NCBI GenBank assembly: GCA_023336205.1
Contig: JALQCR010000060.1
Span: 1-33,236, forward strand
Source of the DNA: Pseudanabaena sp. Salubria-1
Lineage (GTDB): Bacteria > Cyanobacteriota > Cyanobacteriia > Pseudanabaenales > Pseudanabaenaceae
Reading direction: 5' to 3'
Length of the DNA stretch: 33,236 bases
Shown piece by piece: positions 25,023 to 33,033 of the stretch. Under the pieces are notes generated by a model. That model had not been told where the DNA came from. It saw only the letters and a list, made by a program, of their open reading frames with translations, and made no database searches. How positions within the stretch are numbered: position 1 is the first letter of the stretch; the number at the start of each line of letters is the position of its first letter. The translations under genes were made by a program, and so were the position numbers.

Positions 25023-25054
25023 AAAAAAAAGCCTCGCACAGCGAGGCTTTTTTT
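25023..25054. terminator. Bidirectional terminator, devC / tuf
   Basis: GCCTCGC (25031-25037) pairs with GCGAGGC (25041-25047) across ACA, extended by A8/T7 tracts on either side. It ends the devC transcript and, on the other strand, the str operon after tuf. The tip reads GCACAGC. Confidence 0.93.
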
Positions 25055-25070
25055 GATTGAAGAGAATTAA

Positions 25071-26336
25071 TTATTTCTTCTTCTTATCGTCACCGCCCTT
25101 AGGAGCGTCAAGAATCTTACTGACCACACCAGATCCAACTGTACGACCACCTTCACGAATCGCAAAGCGCATTCCTTGCTCAATTGCGATCGGGTTAATC
25201 AGATCAACAGTCATCTTAATGCGATCGCCAGGCATAACCATCTCAGCTTCGCTACCATCATCAGCAGTGAAGGTAACAATGGTTCCAGTTACGTCAGTTG
25301 TACGCACATAGAATTGAGGGCGATAGCCAGGGAAGAAAGGAGTCTTACGACCACCTTCTTTCTCGGTCAAAATGTAAACCTCACCTTCAAACTGAGTATG
25401 AGGATTAATTGATTTAGGCTTAGCCAAAACCATGCCACGCTCAATTTCATCTTTCTGAATACCACGAAGCAATAGACCAGCGTTGTCTCCAGCCAATCCT
25501 TGTTCAAGGCTCTTCTTGAACATTTCGATCCCAGTGACGGTTGTAGTGCGAGTATCAGTAATACCAACAAGCTCAACAATGTCACCGACCTTGACTGTAC
25601 CTCGCTCAATCCGACCCGTTGCAACTGTGCCGCGACCAGTGATCGAGAACACATCTTCAACTGCCATCAAGAAAGGCTTATCAACATCACGCTCAGGTGT
25701 AGGGATAAATTCATCCACAGATTCCATCAATGCCCAAATCTTGTCAACCCAAGGATTGTCTCCTTTAACAGTTTTGGGATTAGCAGTCATTACTTTAACT
25801 GCTTCTAGAGCCGAACCACGGGTGATCGGAATATTGTCTCCATCAAAATCATAAGAAGAGAGCAACTCACGAACTTCTAGTTCAACTAGCTCAACTAGTT
25901 CTTCTTCTCCTTCCATCTGATCTTCTTTGTTCAAGAAAACCACAAGGTTAGGTACCCCAACCTGACGCGCTAGCAAAATGTGCTCACGGGTTTGAGGCTC
26001 AGGACCGTCAGCAGCAGACACGAGGAGGATTGCACCATCCATTTGCGCAGCACCTGTGATCATGTTTTTAACATAGTCAGCGTGCCCAGGACAATCAACG
26101 TGTGCATAGTGACGAGCTAAGGTTTCATACTCAACGTGAGCAGTGTTGATTGTAATTCCACGAGCCTTTTCTTCAGGAGCAGCATCAATTTGATCGTATG
26201 CCTTAGCTGTTGCTTGACCTGCAGCGGCTAAAGACATCGTGATTGCGGCAGTTAGGGTCGTCTTACCATGGTCAACGTGACCGATAGTACCGATATTGAC
26301 GTGGGGTTTGTTTCTCTCGAATTTAGCGCGTGCCAT
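25071..26336 (-). CDS. tuf: Translation elongation factor EF-Tu
   Basis: GTPase that brings aminoacyl-tRNA to the ribosome. G-domain motifs are intact: GHVDHGKT at about 19-26, the switch-I region with KARGITIN, DCPGHADYV, and the NKED guanine-specificity motif. Domains 2 and 3 follow in full. At 421 residues it is about 12 longer than usual for cyanobacteria, because the conserved end GSGVVSKIL is followed by DAPKGGDDKKKK, a charged, basic tail. It is the last gene of the str operon, 106 bases after fusA, and is followed by a strong terminator, so rpsJ is not part of this unit. Confidence 0.98.
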   Translation of the reverse strand: MARAKFERNKPHVNIGTIGHVDHGKTTLTAAITMSLAAAGQATAKAYDQIDAAPEEKARGITINTAHVEYETLARHYAHVDCPGHADYVKNMITGAAQMDGAILLVSAADGPEPQTREHILLARQVGVPNLVVFLNKEDQMEGEEELVELVELEVRELLSSYDFDGDNIPITRGSALEAVKVMTANPKTVKGDNPWVDKIWALMESVDEFIPTPERDVDKPFLMAVEDVFSITGRGTVATGRIERGTVKVGDIVELVGITDTRTTTVTGIEMFKKSLEQGLAGDNAGLLLRGIQKDEIERGMVLAKPKSINPHTQFEGEVYILTEKEGGRKTPFFPGYRPQFYVRTTDVTGTIVTFTADDGSEAEMVMPGDRIKMTVDLINPIAIEQGMRFAIREGGRTVGSGVVSKILDAPKGGDDKKKK

Positions 26337-26361
26337 TTTTTCGTAATTATCCTTAAATTTA

Positions 26362-26428
26362 GTAATTGTTACTCTAGTTCGTAGAGCATTTTCGGTAATT
26401 ATTACTCTAGTTTATAGAGTATTTGTCG
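26362..26428 (-). repeat. Tandem duplicated hairpin in the fusA-tuf spacer
   Basis: Two adjacent copies of a 33-34 base unit (26362-26394 and 26395-26428), differing at a handful of bases. Each contains a small hairpin built from ACTCTA and TAGAG. It lies in the transcribed spacer before tuf and may influence tuf translation or mRNA processing. Confidence 0.75.
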
Positions 26429-26442
26429 AGTATTTTAAAGGA

Positions 26443-28524
26443 CTACTCTTTTTTGCCCTTGTTTTTAGCAATGATGGCTTCAGCCACATTCTTCGGCACT
26501 TCTTCATAATGGCTAAATTCCATCGAGAAGCTTGCCCTACCTTGAGTTGACGAGCGAAGGTCAGTAGAATAACCAAACATCTCAGACAAAGGAACCCTTG
26601 CCTCAACGCTTTTTCCGGATGGGGTATCTTCCATGCCAGCGATATTGCCTCGACGACGACTAAGGTCACCGATTACATCACCCATGTAGTCTTCAGGAGT
26701 TTCGACTTCTACCTTCATCATTGGTTCCAGCAAAACTGGCTGAGCTTTCATTACAGCTTCCTTAATTGCCATAGAACCAGCAATTTTAAAAGCCATTTCT
26801 GAAGAGTCAACGTCATGGAAAGAACCATGTACAAGGGTAGCTCGGAGGTCGATCACAGGATAACCTGCAAGAATTCCAGATTCACAGGCTTCTTTCATCC
26901 CTTGCTCTGAAGGTTTGATGAATTCCTTAGGAATAACACCACCGACAATTTTTGATACGAATTCAAATCCTGTACCTGGTTCAGTAGGTTCCAAATTGAT
27001 CACAACGTGACCATATTGACCCTTACCACCACTTTGACGAGCAAACTTACCTTCAATATCGGTGACAGTTTTGCGGATAGTCTCACGATAAGCTACTTGA
27101 GGAGCACCCACGTTAGCTTCAACGTTAAACTCGCGCTTCATGCGATCAACGAGAATTTCAAGGTGAAGCTCACCCATGCCAGAGATAATTGTTTGATTTG
27201 TCTCTGGATCTGTCATTACGCGGAAAGTAGGATCTTCTTCAGAAAGAGACTGTAGAGCCTTGGATAGTTTTTCCATATCTTGCTTTGTCTTAGGCTCAAC
27301 AGCCACAGAAATCACAGGTTCAGGAATAAACAGAGTTTCAAGAACAATCGGTGAGCTGTCGTCACAAAGAGTGTCGCCAGTAAAGGTGTCTTTGAGCCCC
27401 AATACTGCACCGAGATCTCCTGCTCTGAGTTCGTCAACTTCTTGACGATCATCAGCCTTCAATATGATCAGACGCGAGATACGTTCCTTCTTATTTTTGC
27501 TGGAGTTTAGAGCATAGGAACCTTTTTTCAAGATGCCAGAATAGACTCGCACAAAGGTGAGACGACCATAGGGATCAGCCATGATTTTGAAGGCAAGTGC
27601 TGACATTGGTGCATCGTCCTTGGCTTCACGAAGCGCTTCCTCTCCATTAGCTAACAAACCTGAAACTGGTTTGACATCGCTAGGTGCAGGAAGATAATCG
27701 ATAACAGCATCAAGTAAAAGCTGTACGCCTTTATTTTTGAAAGCTGAACCACAAGTCATCGGTACAATTGAACCACTCAAAGTTCCTTTGCGCAGCCCTA
27801 CTCTTACCTCTTCCTCGGTGAGCTCTTCGCCTTCAAGATATTTTTCCATCAGAACGTCATCTGAATCGGCAACTGATTCAAGTAGCTTACCGCGCCACTC
27901 ATTGGTCAGTTCGACTAAATCAGCAGGAATATCTATTTCTTCAATATCCTTGCCTATTTCGTCTTTATAAATATAGGCTCTCATTTTGACTAGATCGATA
28001 ATGCCCACCAGTTCTGCTTCACTACCGATAGGTAACTGGATGGGGACAGCGTTTGAGCCAAAACGAGCCCGAATCTGCTCTCTTACTCGCAAAAAGTTCG
28101 CACCCATGCGATCCATTTTGTTGACGAATACGAGACGAGGTACTTTGTAGCGATCAGCTTGTCTCCAAACAGTCTCGGACTGAGGTTGCACGCCACCCAC
28201 TGCACAGAAAACCGCAACTACACCATCAAGTACCCGCATAGAACGTTCGACTTCAATTGTGAAGTCTACGTGTCCAGGGGTGTCGATAATGTTAATGCGG
28301 TGGTCTTTCCAACTGGTGCTAATAGCTGCCGCAGTAATTGTAATACCACGTTCGCGCTCTTGCGCCATCCAGTCTGTCGTTGCGGTTCCATCATGGACTT
28401 CACCTATTTTGTGAACAACGCCAGAGTAAAATAGGATGCGCTCTGTAGTTGTGGTTTTACCAGCATCAATATGAGCTGCGATACCTATATTGCGTACCTT
28501 ATCTAAGGCAATAGAGCGTTCCAC
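26443..28524 (-). CDS. fusA: Translation elongation factor EF-G
   Basis: 693-residue ribosomal translocase GTPase. Motifs include AHIDAGKTTT near residue 16, RERGITITAA, DTPGHVDFT and NKMDR. All five domains are present in normal length. Translation starts at GTG (28522-28524) with a good ribosome-binding site (GAGGA) seven bases upstream, and MERSIALDKVRNIGIAAHID is the expected N-terminus. It is the third gene of rpsL-rpsG-fusA-tuf, 84 bases after rpsG. The C-terminus is lysine-rich (KNKGKKE). Confidence 0.98.
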   Translation of the reverse strand: MERSIALDKVRNIGIAAHIDAGKTTTTERILFYSGVVHKIGEVHDGTATTDWMAQERERGITITAAAISTSWKDHRINIIDTPGHVDFTIEVERSMRVLDGVVAVFCAVGGVQPQSETVWRQADRYKVPRLVFVNKMDRMGANFLRVREQIRARFGSNAVPIQLPIGSEAELVGIIDLVKMRAYIYKDEIGKDIEEIDIPADLVELTNEWRGKLLESVADSDDVLMEKYLEGEELTEEEVRVGLRKGTLSGSIVPMTCGSAFKNKGVQLLLDAVIDYLPAPSDVKPVSGLLANGEEALREAKDDAPMSALAFKIMADPYGRLTFVRVYSGILKKGSYALNSSKNKKERISRLIILKADDRQEVDELRAGDLGAVLGLKDTFTGDTLCDDSSPIVLETLFIPEPVISVAVEPKTKQDMEKLSKALQSLSEEDPTFRVMTDPETNQTIISGMGELHLEILVDRMKREFNVEANVGAPQVAYRETIRKTVTDIEGKFARQSGGKGQYGHVVINLEPTEPGTGFEFVSKIVGGVIPKEFIKPSEQGMKEACESGILAGYPVIDLRATLVHGSFHDVDSSEMAFKIAGSMAIKEAVMKAQPVLLEPMMKVEVETPEDYMGDVIGDLSRRRGNIAGMEDTPSGKSVEARVPLSEMFGYSTDLRSSTQGRASFSMEFSHYEEVPKNVAEAIIAKNKGKKE

Positions 28525-28608
28525 AATAGTTTCCTCGTGTTTGTCAGGAATTAAGAATTTATATTAAGAATAGTATAGCGAGGCAATCTAAAGTTTAATA
28601 GCGTTAGT

Positions 28609-29079
28609 TTAGTAACGATAGTGAGCGAATGCTTTATTTGCTTCTGCCATTTTGTGTGTTTCTTCACGCTTACGGATGGTTTGACCTGTTTCATTGGCAG
28701 CATCCATCAACTCGTTAGCTAGTTTAGTAACCATGCTACGTCCAGCACGACCACGAGAATACTGGACTAACCAGCGAAGTGCTAGGGCAACACCACGGTC
28801 AGTGCGGACTTCCATCGGCACTTGGTATGTAGCACCACCAACACGACGAGCCTTGACTTCGACCAATGGAGTAGCATTACGAATGGCTCGGTCAAACACT
28901 TCTAATGGTGGATTACCTGTGCGTTCGCCAATGGTGTCAAGGGCTTTGTAAACAATGTGAGAAGCCACAGAATGCTTGCCGCGTGACATTACACGACGGA
29001 TAAGCATACTAATAAGACGGCTGTTATAAACCGAATCAGGAGGGGTTATGCGTTTTGAAGCTTTCGTTCTACGGGACAT
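28609..29079 (-). CDS. rpsG: 30S ribosomal protein S7
   Basis: 156-residue assembly protein of the 30S head that binds the 3' major domain of 16S rRNA and contacts mRNA near the E site. It is the normal length and begins MSRRTKASKRITPPDSVYNS, with the RRVGGATYQVPMEVRTDR motif typical of bacterial S7. It lies 76 bases after rpsL and before fusA in the str operon. In other bacteria S7 represses its own operon through the rpsL-rpsG spacer. Whether that happens here cannot be seen. Confidence 0.98.
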   Translation of the reverse strand: MSRRTKASKRITPPDSVYNSRLISMLIRRVMSRGKHSVASHIVYKALDTIGERTGNPPLEVFDRAIRNATPLVEVKARRVGGATYQVPMEVRTDRGVALALRWLVQYSRGRAGRSMVTKLANELMDAANETGQTIRKREETHKMAEANKAFAHYRY

Positions 29080-29155
29080 TGCGGTACTAAATTCACCTTA
29101 TAAAATGAATTGCTAATTTTACTAAATGGTTGTGAAAACCTTTTGCGGATGATTT

Positions 29156-29569
29156 TTACTTCTTCTTCTTGCCAGTACTTGCGGCGGCAGCTTGACCTGG
29201 CTTAGGACGTTTTGCCCCATACTTTGAGCGTCCTTGCTTGCGATCCTTTACGCCTGAAGTATCGAGAGTGCCACGGATAATGTGATAACGCACACCTGGT
29301 AAATCTTTTACACGACCGCCTCTAATCATCACAACGGAGTGTTCTTGGAGGTTATGCCCAATGCCAGGGATGTATGCGGTGACTTCAAATCCAGAAGTCA
29401 AGCGTACCCGTGCCACTTTTCTAAGTGCAGAGTTGGGCTTTTTGGGTGTTGTAGTGTAGACGCGCGTACATACTCCCCTGCGTTGAGGACAACTTTTTAG
29501 GGCAGGAGATTTTGTTTTGGTGTTTATGGTTTGGCGCTCACTGCGGATGAGCTGTTGGATCGTGGGCAT
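29156..29569 (-). CDS. rpsL: 30S ribosomal protein S12
   Basis: 137-residue decoding-centre protein of the 30S subunit, and the classic site of streptomycin-resistance mutations. The start MPTIQQLIRSERQ at the ATG 29569 is the universal S12 N-terminus. An in-frame upstream ATG (29617) would add 16 residues and lies very close to the predicted transcription start, so I reject it. Conserved PKKPNSALRKVARVRLTSG and GHNLQEHSVVMIRGGRVKDL are present, with the streptomycin-relevant Lys residues of wild type. The C-terminus is extended with Ala and Lys (AAAASTGKKKK). It is the first gene of the str operon. Confidence 0.97.
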   Translation of the reverse strand: MPTIQQLIRSERQTINTKTKSPALKSCPQRRGVCTRVYTTTPKKPNSALRKVARVRLTSGFEVTAYIPGIGHNLQEHSVVMIRGGRVKDLPGVRYHIIRGTLDTSGVKDRKQGRSKYGAKRPKPGQAAAASTGKKKK

Positions 29570-29620
29570 AAGTGATGATTTGGTATATCTGCGGCTGTGT
29601 ATTCTAATCAACAGCACATA

Positions 29621-29650
29621 ATTATAACAAAGTACGTCTCACTAAGTCAA
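29621..29650 (-). promoter_or_regulatory. Promoter of the str operon
   Basis: On the minus strand TTGACT (29645-29650) and TATAAT (29621-29626) are 18 bases apart, a near-consensus sigma-70 promoter. Transcription would begin near 29614, leaving a leader of about 45 bases before rpsL. An inverted CAATTG pair (29648-29653 and 29660-29665) overlaps the -35 box and could be a protein-binding site. Confidence 0.8.
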
Positions 29651-29759
29651 TTGTAAAAACAATTGTCATGGTCTGATGAGCTTTGTTATGGCTATGTCGG
29701 CTGTGGCGCTCGCTGTCTTAAGATGGACAACTTGTAAACAAAAGGCAATACAGGCAAAA

Positions 29760-30509
29760 CTAACGATAATTTACAATTCGGGCAAAGCCTGCTGGGTCAA
29801 GACTTGCTCCGCCAACCAGCACACCATCAATTTCAGGTTGAGCCATGATCTCGTCAATATTATCAGCTTTGACGGAACCACCATACTGAATTGAGACGTT
29901 AGGATTTGTAAGTTTACCACGAATTAGTCCGATCACGCGATTAGCTTCGCTAGAGGCACAGGTATCTCCAGTGCCGATCGCCCAAATTGGTTCATAGGCA
30001 ACGATCAAATTATTCTGGTCAACGTCAACAAGGTCAGCGGCTAGTTGTGAAAAAATCCAAGATTCAGTTTCATTAGCATCCCGTTGCTGCTTGCTTTCGC
30101 CGACACAAAGAATGGGTGTAATGCCGTGAGCTTGGGCAGCTTTAAGCCGTTTGTTAACGGTTTCATCGGTTTCTCCGAAAAACTGACGACGTTCACTATG
30201 CCCGATGATGACGTACTTTATGCCCATCTCTAGCAACATTGGCGCAGATATTTCTCCTGTAAATGCGCCATTCTCTGCCCAGTGAACATTTTGAGCACCA
30301 ATACTCAGGTTTGCTTGACCGATCGCTGGCAGGATTGTTTGTAAGATCGCCAAATTTGTATAGGGGACGCAAATAAGGATTTGCTGATCGGCGATCGCCG
30401 CTTGGGAAGCGGTGTTTTTAAGATGGGCAGGAAATTCCGAGAAAAATGTTTTGGCTTCAGACTGGGTTTTATACATTTTCCAGTTGCCAGCGATAACGAT
30501 TTTACGCAA
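29760..30509 (-). CDS. tpiA: Triosephosphate isomerase
   Basis: 249-residue TIM-barrel enzyme that interconverts dihydroxyacetone phosphate and glyceraldehyde-3-phosphate (EC 5.3.1.1) in the Calvin cycle and glycolysis. The active residues are K11 (NWKM), H104 (GHSERR) and E173 (AYEPIWAIGTG), with the flexible loop 6 in the last motif and the phosphate-binding YGGSVK further on. The start is TTG at 30507-30509. An in-frame stop lies two codons upstream, so no other start is possible without losing the conserved first strand. It is upstream of the str operon on the same strand but the latter has its own promoter. It is the last cyanobacterial gene before the join. Confidence 0.95.
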   Translation of the reverse strand: MRKIVIAGNWKMYKTQSEAKTFFSEFPAHLKNTASQAAIADQQILICVPYTNLAILQTILPAIGQANLSIGAQNVHWAENGAFTGEISAPMLLEMGIKYVIIGHSERRQFFGETDETVNKRLKAAQAHGITPILCVGESKQQRDANETESWIFSQLAADLVDVDQNNLIVAYEPIWAIGTGDTCASSEANRVIGLIRGKLTNPNVSIQYGGSVKADNIDEIMAQPEIDGVLVGGASLDPAGFARIVNYR

Positions 30510-30605
30510 TGCTCATTTACCCCTGAGTTTAAGATCATGAAAATAAAGAATTGTTGTTTATTTTACCGAAGAATGGATCAATAAGTAACCTTAAAACCCA
30601 GAGGT

Positions 30606-30682
<77 letters not shown>

Positions 30683-30740
30683 GGATGCCCGCACTACAAA
30701 GAGCGACGACATTCGGTTGCTTTGCAGTAAGATGGCACAC

Positions 30741-31220
30741 ATGACCACCCGACCCCCACCGGTTTTTACGGATGCGCTTCGCGCACTCGCACTTGAGGCC
30801 GCTATTGGACAGGCGCGGAAGAGCCTTTCTGAAGGGGGCATTCCGATTGGTGGGGCGTTGATCAACGAAGATGGGGAGATTGTCGCGCGCGGCCACAACA
30901 TGCGGGTGCAGGCCGGCGACCCCACTGCACATGGCGAGACCGTGTGCATTCGGAACGCCGGGCGGCGTCGTGATTGGCATCGTTTGATGATGGCCACCAC
31001 GCTGAGCCCGTGCGCTATGTGCAGCGGGACCGCCGTGCTTCACCGCATTCCGGCGGTGGTGATCGGTGAGAACGAGACGTTCTTGGGGCGCGAGGATTGG
31101 TTGCGTGCGGAGGGCGTTGATGTACGGGTGGTGAAGAATGCGGAATGCCGCGAATTGATGCGGGAGTTTATAAAAAAGAACCCCGAGCTTTGGAATGAAG
31201 ACATCGGGGTTCCGGAGTAG
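30741..31220 (+). CDS. Cytosine deaminase, yeast Fcy1 type
   Basis: 159-residue cytosolic zinc deaminase that probably converts cytosine to uracil (EC 3.5.4.1) for pyrimidine salvage. With the ATG at 30741 the zinc ligands and proton shuttle fall at H64, E66 (AHGE), C91 and C94 (SPCAMC), virtually the same positions as in yeast Fcy1 (158 residues). The following GTAVLHRIPAVVIGENETFLG and the C-terminal ELWNEDIG also match that branch, rather than tRNA adenosine deaminase TadA. Alternative in-frame starts lie at 30732 and 30717. It lies on the GC-rich side of the join, convergent with the pirin gene. Confidence 0.88.
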   Translation: MTTRPPPVFTDALRALALEAAIGQARKSLSEGGIPIGGALINEDGEIVARGHNMRVQAGDPTAHGETVCIRNAGRRRDWHRLMMATTLSPCAMCSGTAVLHRIPAVVIGENETFLGREDWLRAEGVDVRVVKNAECRELMREFIKKNPELWNEDIGVPE

Positions 31221-31236
31221 ATTGAGATTGCTGGCG

Positions 31237-31935
31237 TTAGGCGAGATCGAAGTAGAGGAACTCGGCCTTATCGGTGGCTTGGATCGCGAGTGCTGTTTCG
31301 TCTGACACTGCGAGGCCGTCGCCCGCCGTCATGCGCTGGTCGTTGACGGTGATCGCTCCGGTGATGAGTTGAATCCATACGTGCCGGCCGGGAGCGATGG
31401 CACGGTTGAGCGTGTGACCGACTTCCAAGATCGAAGCGAAGATCGAAGCGTCTTGCTGGATGGTGAGCGAGCCGCCTTCACCCGAGGGAGAGACGAGCAG
31501 GCGCAGCGCGTTGCGCTTTTCGTCGTCGCTGAAGTGCTTCTGGTCGTAGCTCGGAGGTAGGCCCCGGCTCTTGGGGAAGAGCCAGATTTGCAGCAGGTGT
31601 ACTGCTTCGGTCTTGGACTCGTTGGCCTCGGAGTGTTCGATGCCGGAGCCCGCGGTCATGCGTTGCACGTCGCCCCGCTTGATGATGCCCTTGCCGCCGG
31701 AGGAGTCTTTGTGCGAGAGCGCACCGGAGAGGACGTATGTGATGATTTCCATGTCGCGGTGCGGGTGCGTGTCGAAGCCTTTGGCCGGATCGACGCGGTC
31801 TTCGTTGATCACGCGGAGCGAGCGGAAGGCCATGTGTTGGGGGTCGCGGTAATCACCGAAGGAGAAGGTGTGGAAGGTATCGAGCCAACCGAAGTTGAAG
31901 TGGCCGCGAGCTGAGGATGGACGGAGTGTGAGCAT
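31237..31935 (-). CDS. Pirin family protein (YhhW-like)
   Basis: 232-residue bicupin. The N-terminal cupin holds the metal ligands H57 and H59 (THPHRD) and H101 and E103 (GIEHSE), the same spacing as E. coli YhhW, which has quercetin 2,3-dioxygenase activity in vitro. RGHFNFGWLDTFHTFSFGDY near the start is the pirin signature. The C-terminal cupin is less conserved, as usual. An AAGGAA ribosome-binding site seven bases before the ATG supports the start. The physiological substrate is unknown. It is 16 bases from the convergent cytosine deaminase stop. Confidence 0.93.
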   Translation of the reverse strand: MLTLRPSSARGHFNFGWLDTFHTFSFGDYRDPQHMAFRSLRVINEDRVDPAKGFDTHPHRDMEIITYVLSGALSHKDSSGGKGIIKRGDVQRMTAGSGIEHSEANESKTEAVHLLQIWLFPKSRGLPPSYDQKHFSDDEKRNALRLLVSPSGEGGSLTIQQDASIFASILEVGHTLNRAIAPGRHVWIQLITGAITVNDQRMTAGDGLAVSDETALAIQATDKAEFLYFDLA

Positions 31936-31977
31936 TTTTTCGTTCCTTGTGATAGGTGAACCGGCGGTAGAGAAGAT

Positions 31978-32913
31978 TCAATACTCAGAAGGGTCTTCGA
32001 GCGTGAGTGCTGCGATGGCGATGCCCGCAGCGATCGGGATCACTGGGAGAACGATTGAAACGGTCCAGGCTTTCCAGCCGCTGAGTTTGCCGAGCGGGCC
32101 CATGGTGGCAATTGCCGCGAAGATCATGCTGGTGACGACGAGTGCGCCGTAGAGGGCTGCGCGGGCGATGGGGGCTGAACCGAGCACGATGCCGAACATG
32201 GTGATGAGCATTGCGCCGAGCCAGAGGAACATGGCCGGTCCGACACCGAGACGAACGCTGCGACGGACGAGCCATGCGGCGGCGGCGCCACCGGCGATCG
32301 CCGCGAACATGCCTGCAATTTGGCCGTGCTTGAGGGAGGACATGCCGAGGACGAGGAGTTGGCTTGCACCGATCAGGGGGATGAGGGTGCGGGCGAGCGC
32401 GGGTCCGGAATCGGTGGGCTGGGTGGGCGTGCTGGCTTTGGCGACGGCCCACGCGATGAGGCCGCCCGCGACGGCTGCGCCGCCGATGTGGGCAACTGAT
32501 TCGACGATGGTCCAGTTCTTCAGCAGGCTCATCAAGCCGAAGGCGGTAGCGAGGGCGAGGGTGGGGGCGGCGATCAGGATTCGCGTGAGTGTTCCTTTTC
32601 CGGCGGGGGTGAGCGCGGCGACCAGCGTGCCCACGAGCACGATGCAGATGGCCCACGGCAGGCGGTTATCGACCGAGGCGAACTTGAAGGAGGGAACGGC
32701 GATCGCGAGGGCGATGGTGCCGATGACGATGGCGAAGGAGAGCACGAGGGCGATGAAGGTCTTGCCGTGAGAATGCAGCGAATCGCCCGCAGTGGTCGCG
32801 TTTCTCGGAGCGAGCGCGAAGAAGAGGATTGCGCCGGCGATGGCCGGGGGGATTCCACCGAGGGCGAGTTGTTTGATGACGGACATGTCCATGTGGTGCC
32901 GACCTTTTGACAT
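31978..32913 (-). CDS. Unknown polytopic membrane protein
   Basis: 311-residue, Ala/Gly-rich protein with about nine or ten hydrophobic stretches, beginning near 12-32 and running almost to the end. I recognise no family motif. A GGAGG ribosome-binding site seven bases before the ATG at 32913 supports both the gene and its start. The product lacks a signal peptide beyond the first helix, and no charged catalytic motif stands out. It lies 42 bases upstream of the pirin gene on the same strand and could share its transcript, with a YceI-type gene upstream. Overlapping frames of similar length are Arg- or Ser-rich shadows typical of GC-rich DNA. Confidence 0.75.
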   Translation of the reverse strand: MSKGRHHMDMSVIKQLALGGIPPAIAGAILFFALAPRNATTAGDSLHSHGKTFIALVLSFAIVIGTIALAIAVPSFKFASVDNRLPWAICIVLVGTLVAALTPAGKGTLTRILIAAPTLALATAFGLMSLLKNWTIVESVAHIGGAAVAGGLIAWAVAKASTPTQPTDSGPALARTLIPLIGASQLLVLGMSSLKHGQIAGMFAAIAGGAAAAWLVRRSVRLGVGPAMFLWLGAMLITMFGIVLGSAPIARAALYGALVVTSMIFAAIATMGPLGKLSGWKAWTVSIVLPVIPIAAGIAIAALTLEDPSEY

Positions 32914-33033
32914 GCGGCGTCCTCCGCCCCAACAGGGGTTTGGGGCGAAGGAGTGCCGCTGGTGTGAAAAGCTGATGAAGACTCGCCGCGGCTTGTGGGC
33001 GACGGCGAGCGATTGGTTTTTACGAGGCGCGGT

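Noticed and set aside
29570..29617. Upstream extension of S12
   Set aside because: It would begin almost at the predicted transcription start, and the universal S12 N-terminus starts at 29569.
30502..30516. Four-codon ORF overlapping the tpiA start on the minus strand (possible leader peptide)
   Set aside because: It is very short, and an ATG in another frame near a TTG start is expected by chance.
31985..32656. Long Arg/His-rich ORF inside the membrane-protein gene
   Set aside because: Composition is typical of an alternative frame in GC-rich DNA. The 311-codon frame has a proper ribosome-binding site and helical pattern.
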